Of a stretch of DNA of 64,000 nt, positions 55,872-64,000 are shown one piece after another. How positions within the stretch are numbered: the first letter of the stretch is position 1; every line of letters starts with the position of its first letter. Below the pieces are notes generated by a model. It saw only the letters and a program-made list of their open reading frames with translations, was not told where the DNA came from and made no database searches. The translations under genes and the position numbers were made by a program. The stretch spans positions 1 to 64,000 of the forward strand of contig NZ_UEGO01000035.1 of the NCBI RefSeq assembly GCF_900465345.1. The letters run 5' to 3'. The stretch is from Asaia bogorensis. GTDB taxonomy: Bacteria; Pseudomonadota; Alphaproteobacteria; Acetobacterales; Acetobacteraceae.

Positions 55872-56657
55872 ATGTCACTGCTTGTCGACCTCAATTATCT
55901 CTACGTGCTCTCCGGTCTCGGTGTGGGCTTTCTGGTTGGCATGACCGGTGTGGGCGGCGGCTCCCTCATGACACCGTTGCTGATTCTGCTGTTCAAGGTG
56001 CATCCCCAGGCTGCCGTGGGCACGGATCTGCTTTATGCAGCCATCACCAAATCGGTGGGCACCTTGGTGCATGGTCATCGCGGCGCGGTGGAATGGCGTG
56101 TCGTGTTCCGCATGCTGGCCGGCAGTCTGCCTGCAACGCTGGTCTCACTGCTGTTTCTGCACTGGTATGGCAGCCCGTCTCACGACACGACGCGTCTGGT
56201 CTCGACAGCTCTTGGCGTGGCCCTGCTCATTACGGCGCCCAGCGTGTTTTTTCGCAAGGAGCTGCAGGCCTGGTCCCATCGCCATGCGGGCGAGCTCTCC
56301 TCCGGCGCAGCGGCGGCGCTCACCGTGGTGCTTGGCGCCGTGCTTGGTGTGATGGTCACCCTGTCTTCTGTGGGCGCAGGGGCGATCGGCATGACTGTGC
56401 TGATCCTGCTCTACCCCTCGCTCAGCACGGCACGCCTCGTGGGGTCGGATATCGCCCATGCCGTACCGCTCACCCTGATTGCGGGCATGGGGCACTGGTA
56501 TCTGGGGGCGGTCAAGATCCCGATGCTGGTCTCGCTGCTTTGCGGCTCGATCCCCGGCATCGTGCTCGGCAGCCTGTGCGTGGGGCAGGTCAATGAGCGC
56601 GTACAACGCTCCGTTCTGGCAGCGGTGCTCTTTATTGTCGGGTGGCGCCTCGTCTGA
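55872..56657 (+). CDS. TauE/SafE family permease
   Basis: A 261-residue inner-membrane protein with about eight helices of the TauE/SafE (DUF81) anion exporter family, whose members export sulfite, sulfoacetate or related anions. The family loop GLGVGFLVGMTGVGGGSLMTPLLI and the repeat VGAGAIGMTVLILLYP are clear, and the mid-protein QAAVGTDLLYAAITKS motif is typical. The ATG at 55872 has aagg upstream; an in-frame TTG lies six codons earlier. It ends 11 bases from the converging moaE stop. Confidence 0.9.
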   Translation: MSLLVDLNYLYVLSGLGVGFLVGMTGVGGGSLMTPLLILLFKVHPQAAVGTDLLYAAITKSVGTLVHGHRGAVEWRVVFRMLAGSLPATLVSLLFLHWYGSPSHDTTRLVSTALGVALLITAPSVFFRKELQAWSHRHAGELSSGAAAALTVVLGAVLGVMVTLSSVGAGAIGMTVLILLYPSLSTARLVGSDIAHAVPLTLIAGMGHWYLGAVKIPMLVSLLCGSIPGIVLGSLCVGQVNERVQRSVLAAVLFIVGWRLV

Positions 56658-56667
56658 GGCACACCGA

Positions 56668-57102
56668 TCACAGCTCGGGTGAGGGCTCGGTGTCGTGGCA
56701 GGCAATCCACTCGGAATGGCCATCGGCATAGCGCTCACGTTTCCAGATGGGCACACGTCGCTTGATCTCGTCGATCACATAGCGGCAGGCGACGAAGGCC
56801 GCATCACGATGGGCGGCTGAAACCCCGATCCATACCGCCATATCCCCGAGCCCGAGACTGCCGATACGATGAATGGCCGAGACGGCCACGATATCGAACC
56901 GGCTTTCCGCCTCCTGCAGGATGAGCGCCGCCTCCGCCTCTGCCAGGGGGCGATAGGCCTGATAATCGAGGCCAAGCACAGCTTGTCCCTCGCTATGATT
57001 GCGCACCCATCCCTCGAAACTGCAGTAACCGCCCGCCTCGTTGCGCCGCAAGGCGCGGGCGACGCTGTCTGGCTCGATCGGGGTTTCGGTCAGAAGGAAC
57101 AT
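56668..57102 (-). CDS. moaE: Molybdopterin synthase catalytic subunit
   Basis: Uses MoaD thiocarboxylate to add sulfur to precursor Z, making molybdopterin. The 144-residue protein has GGYCSFEGWVRNHSEGQAV, VAVSAIHRIGSLGLGDMAVWIGVSAAHRDAAF and the catalytic lysine region IKRRVPIWKRERYADG. It starts three bases after the moaD stop, last of the moeA-moaA-moaC-moaD-moaE operon. Confidence 0.96.
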   Translation of the reverse strand: MFLLTETPIEPDSVARALRRNEAGGYCSFEGWVRNHSEGQAVLGLDYQAYRPLAEAEAALILQEAESRFDIVAVSAIHRIGSLGLGDMAVWIGVSAAHRDAAFVACRYVIDEIKRRVPIWKRERYADGHSEWIACHDTEPSPEL

Positions 57103-57104
57103 GG

Positions 57105-57374
57105 TCAACCCCCCGAAACTGGTGGGATGAACACGATATGGTCGCCATTGGCGGGCCTGTGCTCCCATGGCGTGAAGGCGGCATTGACGGCCACGCGAAG
57201 CCGCATCCGGGGGAGGCTGAAGCCGTGCCGGGCAGAACATTCGTCGTAAAGCGCTGCAAGCGTGGCCGCTTCTGTGGTGACGGTTTCAGTCGGGCAGCCG
57301 GCCTCATCGCGCAGCTGCGCGAAATATTCCAGCGTCACGCAGGCCGGTCCGGTCAGGGTGGCGGCTTCAGACAT
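57105..57374 (-). CDS. moaD: Molybdopterin synthase sulfur carrier subunit
   Basis: A small ubiquitin-like protein whose C-terminal Gly-Gly (IVFIPPVSGG) is thiocarboxylated and fits into MoaE. The 89-residue product begins MSEAATLTGPACVTLEYFAQLRDEAG. The ATG at 57374 lies inside the end of moaC (eight-base overlap), with the frame open 15 codons upstream. Confidence 0.95.
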   Translation of the reverse strand: MSEAATLTGPACVTLEYFAQLRDEAGCPTETVTTEAATLAALYDECSARHGFSLPRMRLRVAVNAAFTPWEHRPANGDHIVFIPPVSGG

Positions 57375-57867
57375 GGCCGGACCCGTGGCCGGGTTCGTGG
57401 CTGAAATCACGCTTGCCACCGCTCTTTCCCATCAGGCGCACCTCGTGAATGACCATGTCATGGCTGAGCGCCTTGCACATATCGTAAAGCGTCAGGGCGG
57501 CGACCGTGGCACCCGTGAGTGCTTCCATCTCCACACCGGTCTTGCCTTCACATTTCACCCGGCAATCGATCACGGCATCATGACCCTCGATCGTGATGTC
57601 CACCTTGCAGCCCGTGAGCGAAAGCGGATGACAGAGTGGAATAAGCTGTGATGTCGCTTTCGTTCCCATGATACCGGCAAGCTGCGCCACGGTGAGTACC
57701 GCGCCCTTGCTGGTCATGTAACCGGCATCAGCCAGGGTATTGGCGACTTCCGGGGGAAAGCGCAGACGTGCCTGGGCATGGGCCTCGCGGCGGGTGACTG
57801 TCTTGTCACCGATCTCGACCATACGGGGCCGTTCGCCTTTTTCATCCACATGGGTCAGCGATGTCAC
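57367..57867 (-). CDS. moaC: Cyclic pyranopterin monophosphate synthase
   Basis: Closes the cyclic phosphate of precursor Z after MoaA. The 166-residue product has the family motifs MVEIGDKTVTRREA, KGAVLTVAQLAGIMGTKATSQLIPLCHPL, KTGVEMEALTGATVAALTLYDMCKA and GKSGGKRDF. The start is a GTG with ggagg six bases upstream, one base past the moaA stop. It overlaps moaD. Confidence 0.96.
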   Translation of the reverse strand: MTSLTHVDEKGERPRMVEIGDKTVTRREAHAQARLRFPPEVANTLADAGYMTSKGAVLTVAQLAGIMGTKATSQLIPLCHPLSLTGCKVDITIEGHDAVIDCRVKCEGKTGVEMEALTGATVAALTLYDMCKALSHDMVIHEVRLMGKSGGKRDFSHEPGHGSGHV

Positions 57868-57868
57868 A

Positions 57869-58942
57869 TCAGCCTCCGATATAATACATTTCTATTTTCC
57901 GGTCGCCCGTCCGGCCCGTCCCGTGTCCGTCTTCCGGGGGCGCTGGCTGCACCGGTGCAGGATGACGCATTTCACTATAACGATCGCTGCGCTCATGCCA
58001 GATGCCGCGCAGGGCCGCACGCAGGGCCTCATCCGACTCATCTGTCAGCGCGGCCCGGAGATCCGTACCTTTTGTGGCAAAGAGGCAGGTGAAGATCTGC
58101 CCATCCGATGACAGCCGCGCACGAGAGCAATCACCACAGAAGGGTGCCGTGACCGAAGAGATGAAACCGATCTCACCTGCGCCATCGGTAAAGCGGTATC
58201 GACGGGCGACTTCCCCCCTGTAGCGGGGGGCGATGGCCTCAACCGGCCAGCGGGTGGCAATACGCTCAAGGACCACCGCCGAGGGGACGACGGCACTCTG
58301 CGACCAGTGGTTGCGCGTGCCAACATCCATGTATTCGATGAAACGCAGCGTAATGCCGGTATGGCGGAAGCGGGCAACGAGCGGCAGGATTTCGCTCTCG
58401 TTCACATCGCGCTGCAAGACGGTATTGATCTTGATACCGCCGGGAAAACCCCGTTGTGCAGCCTTGTCGATGGCCGCCAGAACGGTCTCGACCACGGCGC
58501 GACCGCCGCTCATGCGGCTGAATATTGCCGGGTCAAGACTGTCCAGACTGATGGTCAGGCGTGTCAGCCCGGCGTCATGCAGCGCGTCGAGATGGCGTTC
58601 GAGCAGAACCGCGTTTGTGGTAAGCGCGACATCATCAATGCCCTCGATTGCCACGAGCCGTCTCACAAGAAGGGAAAGATCGGGCCGTAAAAGCGGTTCG
58701 CCACCCGTCAGGCGCAGCTTGCTGACACCAAACCATGAGGCCACGCGGGCCACGCGCTCGATCGCCTCGAAACTCAGACGAGCGTCAGGGGCGAGAAAGG
58801 CGAAATCGTCATGAAAGACCGATTCCGGCATACAATAAGGGCAGCGGAAATTGCACCGGTCCATGACCGAGATGCGCAGATCATGCCAGGGGCGTCCGAG
58901 CCGGTCGCGTGGTGCGCTGGTCTGTGACGCCTCACCAGTCAT
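57869..58942 (-). CDS. moaA: GTP 3',8-cyclase
   Basis: The radical-SAM enzyme that starts molybdenum-cofactor synthesis from GTP. The N-terminal cluster is RCNFRCPYCMPE, the GGEPLLRPDL motif binds SAM, and the C-terminal second cluster is in FCGDCSRARLSSDGQIFTCLF. Length about 357 residues from the ATG at 58942; a TTG lies four codons upstream. It overlaps the moeA stop by a few bases. Confidence 0.96.
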   Translation of the reverse strand: MTGEASQTSAPRDRLGRPWHDLRISVMDRCNFRCPYCMPESVFHDDFAFLAPDARLSFEAIERVARVASWFGVSKLRLTGGEPLLRPDLSLLVRRLVAIEGIDDVALTTNAVLLERHLDALHDAGLTRLTISLDSLDPAIFSRMSGGRAVVETVLAAIDKAAQRGFPGGIKINTVLQRDVNESEILPLVARFRHTGITLRFIEYMDVGTRNHWSQSAVVPSAVVLERIATRWPVEAIAPRYRGEVARRYRFTDGAGEIGFISSVTAPFCGDCSRARLSSDGQIFTCLFATKGTDLRAALTDESDEALRAALRGIWHERSDRYSEMRHPAPVQPAPPEDGHGTGRTGDRKIEMYYIGG

Positions 58943-60158
58943 GGAACAGCACAACCGAGCCGATATCCAATGTCGCTTCGCCGGGGGGCAGGCTGATCAG
59001 CCCCTGCGTTGCGCCAAGCCGGTTGAAATCACCTGAGGTCGGCATGGGGCGCGGTATCGCAATGACCATGCCGGTGTCGTCCTGAACGAGCTGGGTGGGA
59101 ACAAGTCGGGTCATGTTGGCCAGCGGTGCCAGCGAGGCCCCCAGCCGGACAGGGCGAGGAGTTACCGAAAACCCCTGGGCACGCAGCAGGGCAGGCACGA
59201 CATGGCGACTGCAACAGGCGAGGGCCGAGACAGGATTACCCGGCAAAGCAAAGACCGGCTTGCCTGCGGGCGAGACGCCGAACCAGAATGGTTTGCCAGG
59301 GCGCTGGGCCACCTTATAGAATATATTGCGCACGCCCAGCGCTGAGAGGGCCTGCGGGACGAAATCGAACTGCCCCATCGATACGCCCCCGCTGATGACC
59401 AGAACATCCTGTTCCGCCAGGAGCGCGCCGAGCTGATCGGTCAGCGTTGCCAGATCATCGGGTAACACCGCAAAGCTCTGCCGGGTGAAGCCATTGCGGG
59501 CAAGTGAGGCGGCTATGGCATATTCATTCGAGCGGCGTATCTGCCAGTCTGCAACAGGCGCATCAGGGGCTGCAAGCTCGTCGCCTGTCGAGATGATGGC
59601 GACCGAGGGAATCTGCGCGACGAGGGGATGGCTGACTCCATTGGCGGCCAGCACGGCCAGATCGGGTGGGGAAAGGCTGATGCCTGCGCGCAGCAGGATG
59701 TCGCCCGCGACGCAATCCGCACCCCGACGATGGATATGCTGTCCGGTTTGCAGGTGAGCTGAAGCGTGCAGGGTGATCAGGTCGTTCTCCACGCTGTAAT
59801 GCTCACGCGGGATGACCGTGTCAGCGCCGGTCGGTAGAACAGATCCTGTCATGACGGCGATGCAGGGCGCGACAAACGACCCTGCGTCTGCTGGCACAGG
59901 CTGAGGGGGCAGGGTGAGGGGAGGATGCCCGGCAGGTTGCGTCGCGGCCAGCCTGAAAATCCGGTTCTGCGCCTGCCAGCGCACGGCAATGCCATCGAGA
60001 ATGACGCGATCATAAGGCGGGAGCGCACGCTCGGCCTGAACGTCCTGGCGAAGTACGCGCCCGGTACATTGAGCGAGAGGCACAGCCTCGACAGGAAACG
60101 GCACAAGCGTTTCACCAATCAGACGCTCGGCGGTCTCGATATCCAGCAGATCACCCAT
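58932..60158 (-). CDS. moeA: Molybdopterin molybdenumtransferase
   Basis: Inserts molybdate into adenylylated molybdopterin. Key stretches: LPPYDRVILDGIAVRW, MTGSVLPTGADTVIPREHY, SIISTGDELAAP-type SVAIISTGDELA, ISGGVSMGQFDFV and ALPGNPVSALAC. Product 408 residues from the ATG at 60158; the frame opens ten codons earlier. First gene of the moeA-moaA-moaC-moaD-moaE operon; moaB, mogA and mobA are not here. Confidence 0.95.
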   Translation of the reverse strand: MGDLLDIETAERLIGETLVPFPVEAVPLAQCTGRVLRQDVQAERALPPYDRVILDGIAVRWQAQNRIFRLAATQPAGHPPLTLPPQPVPADAGSFVAPCIAVMTGSVLPTGADTVIPREHYSVENDLITLHASAHLQTGQHIHRRGADCVAGDILLRAGISLSPPDLAVLAANGVSHPLVAQIPSVAIISTGDELAAPDAPVADWQIRRSNEYAIAASLARNGFTRQSFAVLPDDLATLTDQLGALLAEQDVLVISGGVSMGQFDFVPQALSALGVRNIFYKVAQRPGKPFWFGVSPAGKPVFALPGNPVSALACCSRHVVPALLRAQGFSVTPRPVRLGASLAPLANMTRLVPTQLVQDDTGMVIAIPRPMPTSGDFNRLGATQGLISLPPGEATLDIGSVVLFHDW

Positions 60159-60480
60159 ATACGCCCCCCAAGGAACCCTGACAGCCACGATATTTCAGAT
60201 ACGCCGAGTCCGGCATCAGGTCCTCAGATGGGGCGGAACCGGGCCAAAGGCAAATACATCCCCGCATGTGTTGTGTCTTTTGCGTAACAGAAACGGCGGT
60301 GTCGTGCACGATGAGACCTAAGTGGGCAACTTCGCGATGATCTGATGGGTTGTTGGCTTTAGGCCATCGTGATGTGCCGGATAGGCAAGTAACGCCTGGT
60401 CTCTGGCGCGTAACGAAGGCGTAAGCCGGGGCGTGGCAGGATGTCGCAGAGCTTAGGAATTCAGGCATGGCGGTGGTGAG

Positions 60481-60525
60481 GAAGGCCCCAGACACTGTCT
60501 GAAACAGATGATTGAAGGCCCCAGA
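60481..60525. repeat. Direct repeat of 12 bases, 33-base period
   Basis: gaaggccccaga occurs at 60481-60492 and again at 60514-60525, about 120 bases before the efflux operon. Possibly paired binding sites. Confidence 0.5.
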
Positions 60526-60540
60526 GACCTATGCTAGTCC

Positions 60541-60561
60541 ATGACCGAACCGAACGGTCAT
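60541..60561. promoter_or_regulatory. Inverted repeat before the efflux operon
   Basis: atgaccg and cggtcat are exact reverse complements separated by seven bases, 90 bases before emrA. TetR- and MarR-type regulators of efflux pumps often bind such sites; no regulator gene is in the window. Confidence 0.5.
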
Positions 60562-60649
60562 TTTCAGCTCAGGCGATGAGAATTCGGGATTACAGAGCCA
60601 AAAACTGAGTTGCTGCGCGCAAGGGCGGGGCAACGCCGAGAGGATGCAC

Positions 60650-61771
60650 ATGGCGCAGGGCGACGAGCAGGATAATCGCGCATCGCAGGGTGATGACGAT
60701 AAAAACGGTAAGCAGGACAAGAAAAACGGGGGCAAGAAACGCAGCCCCCTTTTGCGTATCATTCTGATTGCTGTTGTCGTTGTCGTGGTGATCGTCTGGA
60801 TCGCCTACTGGCTGCTGACACGCAACCAGATCGAGACGGATGATGCCTATACGACAGGACGCAAGGTTTCGATTGCGCCTCATGTGAACGGCTATGTCAC
60901 CCAGCTTCTGGTGAATGACAATCAGTTCGTCCATGCCGGGCAGCTTCTGGTCAAGATCGATGACCGCGACTACATCGCCTCATTGCACAAGGCTGAAGCC
61001 AGCATTGCACAGGCCCAAGCCAATTTTGCCGCTGCCACGCAGATGGTGATGGTTGCCAAGCAGAACTTCCCCGGTCGCCTGATTGCGGCCAAGGGCGCTC
61101 TTGCTTCGGCGCAGGCCCAGCTTTTCAAGGCCGAGACGGATTATCGTCGCCAGCACAGCGTGTCCCGCGCTGCGACCACGCAGCAGGATATCGATTACTC
61201 GAAGGCCGCGCTCGACCAGGCTCATGCCGAGGTCATGCGCGCTGAAGGTGAATTGCAGCAGGCCACCCCGGTCAAGCCGAACATCGAAAACCAGGAAGCC
61301 ACGATGAAGCAGCAGAACGCTGCCCTCAAGGCGGCCGAGGCTGATCTTGTTCAGGCACAGCTGAATTACGGCTGGACCGAAGTGCGCGCACCGCATGATG
61401 GCTGGATCTCGCAGCGTAATGTCGAGCAGGGCGATTTCGTCCAGACCGGTCAGAAGCTGTTCTCTGTAGTCGAGCCTGAAGTCTGGGTTGTTGCGAACTA
61501 CAAGGAAACGCAGATCCAGAAGATGCGTCCCGGCCAGAAGGTCGAGATCGAGGTCGATGCCTACCCCAACCTGACCCTGCACGGCCATGTGGATTCCATC
61601 CAGCTCGGTGCGGGTGCCGCGTTCAGCGCCTTTCCGCCCGAAAATGCGACGGGCAACTTCGTGAAGATCGTCCAGCGCGTCCCGGTCAAGATCCTGATCG
61701 ATAGCGGGCTCGACCCCAATGTGCCGCTGCCGCTTGGCGTCTCTGTCGTGCCGACGGTGACCGTCCAATGA
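60650..61771 (+). CDS. HlyD/EmrA-type periplasmic adaptor
   Basis: A 373-residue membrane-fusion protein linking an inner-membrane pump to an outer-membrane channel. After a charged start comes one membrane anchor (LLRIILIAVVVVVVIVWIAYWLL), then the lipoyl-like motif (NQIETDDAYTTGRKVSIAPHVNGYVTQLLVNDNQFVHAGQLLVKID), a coiled coil (about 95-210) and the second barrel half (VRAPHDGWISQRNVEQGDFVQTGQKLF). The ATG at 60650 has gagagg six bases upstream; one two codons earlier is less good. It overlaps the next gene as ATGA. Confidence 0.93.
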   Translation: MAQGDEQDNRASQGDDDKNGKQDKKNGGKKRSPLLRIILIAVVVVVVIVWIAYWLLTRNQIETDDAYTTGRKVSIAPHVNGYVTQLLVNDNQFVHAGQLLVKIDDRDYIASLHKAEASIAQAQANFAAATQMVMVAKQNFPGRLIAAKGALASAQAQLFKAETDYRRQHSVSRAATTQQDIDYSKAALDQAHAEVMRAEGELQQATPVKPNIENQEATMKQQNAALKAAEADLVQAQLNYGWTEVRAPHDGWISQRNVEQGDFVQTGQKLFSVVEPEVWVVANYKETQIQKMRPGQKVEIEVDAYPNLTLHGHVDSIQLGAGAAFSAFPPENATGNFVKIVQRVPVKILIDSGLDPNVPLPLGVSVVPTVTVQ

Positions 61772-63348
61772 GCGACGCGTCCAGCGAAAACAACCATGCC
61801 GACTGGAAGCCCAAAGCCAACCCCTGGTTGATTGCAGTGGTTGTGACGCTGGGCGCCTTCATGGAGGTGCTCGACACCACCATCATCAATGTGGCGCTCC
61901 CGCACATTTCGGGCGCGCTCGGCAGTTCCTATGACGATGCCACCTGGGCGCTCACCTCCTATCTGGTGGCAAACGGTATCGTGCTGACGATCTCGGCATG
62001 GTTCGGCAAGCTTCTGGGGCGCAAGCGCTACTTCCTGATCTGCATCGCCATGTTCACGGTGTCGTCGTTCCTTTGTGGACTATCGACAAGCCTGCCCATG
62101 CTGATCGTTTTCCGCCTGATGCAGGGTTTCTTCGGGGGCGGGCTTCAGCCAAACCAGCAATCCATCATTCTGGATACATTCCCGCCTGAAAAGCGCGGTG
62201 CGGCTTTCGGTCTGACCGCCATTGCCACCATCGTCGCCCCCATTCTCGGCCCGCTGCTTGGTGGTTATCTGGTCGATAACTATTCCTGGCGCTGGATTTT
62301 CTACGTCAACGTGCCTTTCGGTATCCTGACCCTCATCGGCGTTTCGGCGCTTGTGGAGGACCCGCCATGGGAGAAGCAGAAGCGCGAAAAGGTCGATGTC
62401 ATCGGCATCTGCCTGATCTCGCTCGGTCTTGGCTGCCTCGAAGTCATGGCCGATCGCGGTGAGGATGATGACTGGTTTGGCTCGAACTTCATCATCATCA
62501 TGGCGGCGCTTGGCGTAGCCGGGGTGGTGGGTGCTGTGATCTGGCTGCTGCGCGCCAAGAACCCGCTGCTCAACCTTGCCATCTTCAAGGATCGCAATTT
62601 TGCTGTTGGGACGTTCCTGATGGCGATGGTGGGTGGTCTGCTTTACGCCTCAGCCATTATCGTGCCCCAATTTGCCCAGCAGGTCCTTGGCTATACGGCC
62701 ACGATCTCGGGTGAGGTGCTCGCACCGGGCGGGGCTGTGATCATCTGTCTTATCCCGATTGTGGGCAAGCTGATGGGCTTCGTTCAGGTGCGCAATCTGA
62801 TCGCGTTCGGCTTCTTCCTGATGGGGCTGGCCATGTTCTATTCGGCGCAGCTCGTGCCGACCACGAGTTATGCCCATCTGGTGGAATATCGTATCTTCCA
62901 GACGTCGGCTCTGGCCTTCCTGTTCGTGCCCATTTCGACAATTGCCTATTCGACCCTGCCCAAGGAGCTGAACTCCGATGCTTCGGCCATGTTCAGCATG
63001 TCGCGTAACTATGTGGGCTCTCTGGCAATCTCGCTCGCCACGGCAGCGATTACAGAAACCAAGCAGGTGCGTCAGAGCCTGATGGCGCATTGGTCGTCCG
63101 ACTATAATGCCAACGGACAGGATTACCTCAACACTGTGCAGAAGGTGGCGACCGATGCCGGTCTGACCCAGTCGGCCGCGCATCAATATGCCGTACACAG
63201 CTATTATCAGAGTTTCATGCAGCAGGTGTCGATGGTGGCCTACAACCAGACGTTCATGGTGATTGGCATCATGGCGTTCTTTGTCGTGCCCTTCTGCTTC
63301 CTGTTGTCCCCGGTGGCCAAGAAAGGCCCGGCCGGAGGTGCCCATTGA
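61768..63348 (+). CDS. EmrB/QacA-type MFS drug exporter (DHA2)
   Basis: A 526-residue 14-helix major-facilitator pump. The DHA2 signature is LGAFMEVLDTTIINVALPHISGALG near residue 30, with the GKLLGRKRYFL loop between helices 2 and 3 and the helix-5 motif PLLGGYLVDNYSWRWIFYVNVPFGI. Substrates are usually hydrophobic drugs or weak acids. It overlaps emrA by four bases and the outer-membrane gene by one (TGATG), so all three are translationally coupled. Confidence 0.94.
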   Translation: MSDASSENNHADWKPKANPWLIAVVVTLGAFMEVLDTTIINVALPHISGALGSSYDDATWALTSYLVANGIVLTISAWFGKLLGRKRYFLICIAMFTVSSFLCGLSTSLPMLIVFRLMQGFFGGGLQPNQQSIILDTFPPEKRGAAFGLTAIATIVAPILGPLLGGYLVDNYSWRWIFYVNVPFGILTLIGVSALVEDPPWEKQKREKVDVIGICLISLGLGCLEVMADRGEDDDWFGSNFIIIMAALGVAGVVGAVIWLLRAKNPLLNLAIFKDRNFAVGTFLMAMVGGLLYASAIIVPQFAQQVLGYTATISGEVLAPGGAVIICLIPIVGKLMGFVQVRNLIAFGFFLMGLAMFYSAQLVPTTSYAHLVEYRIFQTSALAFLFVPISTIAYSTLPKELNSDASAMFSMSRNYVGSLAISLATAAITETKQVRQSLMAHWSSDYNANGQDYLNTVQKVATDAGLTQSAAHQYAVHSYYQSFMQQVSMVAYNQTFMVIGIMAFFVVPFCFLLSPVAKKGPAGGAH

Positions 63349-64000
63349 TGACCCGTTTCATGATTTCCCGGAGCCATGACTTGAAGACTGGCCGTTCCCC
63401 GCGTGCGCTCATGCTGTGCGGTGCTTCCCTTGCCGTGGTCCTTTCGCTGCCGGGCTGCGTCGGGCCAAAATACCAGAAGCCTGACCTGTGGTCGCCAACC
63501 CAGTATGACATGCATGCCCATGCTGGCCAGAAGGGAAGCCTGACCACGCCGGACGCGCCCGATGTCAACTGGTGGAAGATCTTCAACGATCCGACCCTGA
63601 CCTCGCTCGAAACGCGACTGGCGACCCAGAACCTCGATATCCAGCGTGCCACGGCACAGCTGGCGCAGAGCCGTGCCCAGCTGCTGATGGCTGGTGCGGA
63701 GCGCTTTCCCGGGCTTTCTGCCAGCGGGTCCTACACACGCTCGCAGTACAGCACCAAATCGCTGCAGCGCATCCTTTCCGGTGTCGCCAAGGATAATGCG
63801 ACGGCGCTGGGTCAACAGAATGCCACGCTTCTCGACCAGAGCGTGGGGTCTGCCACGATCCCTGTTCTGAACCAGTGGAAATATTCCATCGACGCCTCTT
63901 ACGAGCTCGATATCTGGGGGCGCGTGGCGCGTCAGTACGAGGCCGCCAAGGCTGATCTGCAGGCAACCGATGAGGAGCGCCGCGGCGTCCTTATTGCCCA
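63348..64000 (+). CDS. NodT/TolC-type outer-membrane efflux lipoprotein (partial)
   Basis: Only the first 217 codons are inside the window. The frame begins MTRFMISRSHDLKTG, has a hydrophobic stretch with the lipobox LSLPGC near residue 41, then VGPKYQKPDLWSP (the family CVGPKY motif), WWKIFNDPTLTSLETRLATQNLDIQRATAQLAQSRAQLLMAGAERFPGLSASGSYTRS and YELDIWGRVARQYEAAKAD, which is the NodT-family outer-membrane factor pattern. It completes a tripartite pump with the EmrA and EmrB genes just before it. Confidence 0.92.
   Translation, partial: MTRFMISRSHDLKTGRSPRALMLCGASLAVVLSLPGCVGPKYQKPDLWSPTQYDMHAHAGQKGSLTTPDAPDVNWWKIFNDPTLTSLETRLATQNLDIQRATAQLAQSRAQLLMAGAERFPGLSASGSYTRSQYSTKSLQRILSGVAKDNATALGQQNATLLDQSVGSATIPVLNQWKYSIDASYELDIWGRVARQYEAAKADLQATDEERRGVLIA

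Larger units (their letters stand above)
60159..60649. other. 491-base divergent regulatory region, moeA and emrA
   Basis: No gene seen. It serves the moeA operon leftward and the efflux operon rightward. It contains a 12-base direct repeat and an inverted repeat listed separately; I do not see the conserved stems of a molybdenum-cofactor riboswitch by eye. Confidence 0.5.

Noticed and set aside
60159-60649. Molybdenum-cofactor riboswitch upstream of moeA
   Set aside because: No conserved paired stems could be recognised by eye; a covariance-model search (Rfam Moco) would decide.

Overview
The window is a contiguous piece of a GC-rich bacterial chromosome with dense coding on both strands. 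The protein families, the alphaproteobacterial-style start and overlap patterns (many ATGA and GTGA junctions), a two-palindrome iron-storage locus, EmrAB/NodT efflux and acetoin-reductase-type enzymes suggest an acetic acid bacterium (Acetobacteraceae, perhaps near Asaia or Gluconobacter). That placement is inference; no rRNA is present to settle it. I saw no tRNA, CRISPR array, phage or insertion sequence.

Layout. 0.2-9.0 kb is mostly housekeeping: an M23-type secreted protein, nth with a DUF1330 partner, an ABC exporter, a LysE exporter, a secreted lyase-like protein, rdgB and rph, a MOSC protein and hrcA. 9.0-10.4 kb is an iron-storage locus with convergent bfd and bfr, a shared terminator and palindromic operators. 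10.4-20.4 kb carries a DEAD-box helicase with an RGG tail, a FUSC transporter, a sugar isomerase-like protein, a methyltransferase, a flavin-monooxygenase-like fragment and the dapF-mtaB-ftsY run. 20.8-27.0 kb is an outer-membrane region: a TonB-dependent receptor, a 270-residue secreted protein translationally coupled to a TpsB/Omp85-type transporter, and a converging small secreted protein; no TpsA substrate is present. 27.2-29.4 kb is gap-pgk. 30.3-34.6 kb has a sphingolipid-glycosyltransferase-like beta-propeller protein and the divergent rtcB/rtcR pair, whose RtcR has lost the sigma-54 contact motif and the Walker B glutamate.

34.7-40.999 kb holds a double-thioredoxin protein, a MocR regulator with an FMN azoreductase, a frameshifted AhpD-like gene, a small membrane protein broken at a run of nine G, and selO. 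41.2-42.6 kb is a polysaccharide flippase. 42.7-48.3 kb is the most unusual block: five overlapping minus-strand genes resembling hyfB, hyfC, hyfE, hyfF and hyfG of formate hydrogenlyase/complex I, but with both NiFe-binding cysteine pairs replaced, a heavily eroded membrane arm and no NuoB/HyfI iron-sulfur subunit.

48.5-64.0 kb returns to metabolism: an aldo/keto reductase divergent from a bicupin lacking key metal ligands, sdaA, an acetoin/butanediol dehydrogenase-type SDR, holC-pepA, a TauE/SafE permease convergent with a complete moeA-moaA-moaC-moaD-moaE cofactor operon, and a tripartite EmrA-EmrB-NodT efflux operon that runs off the right edge.
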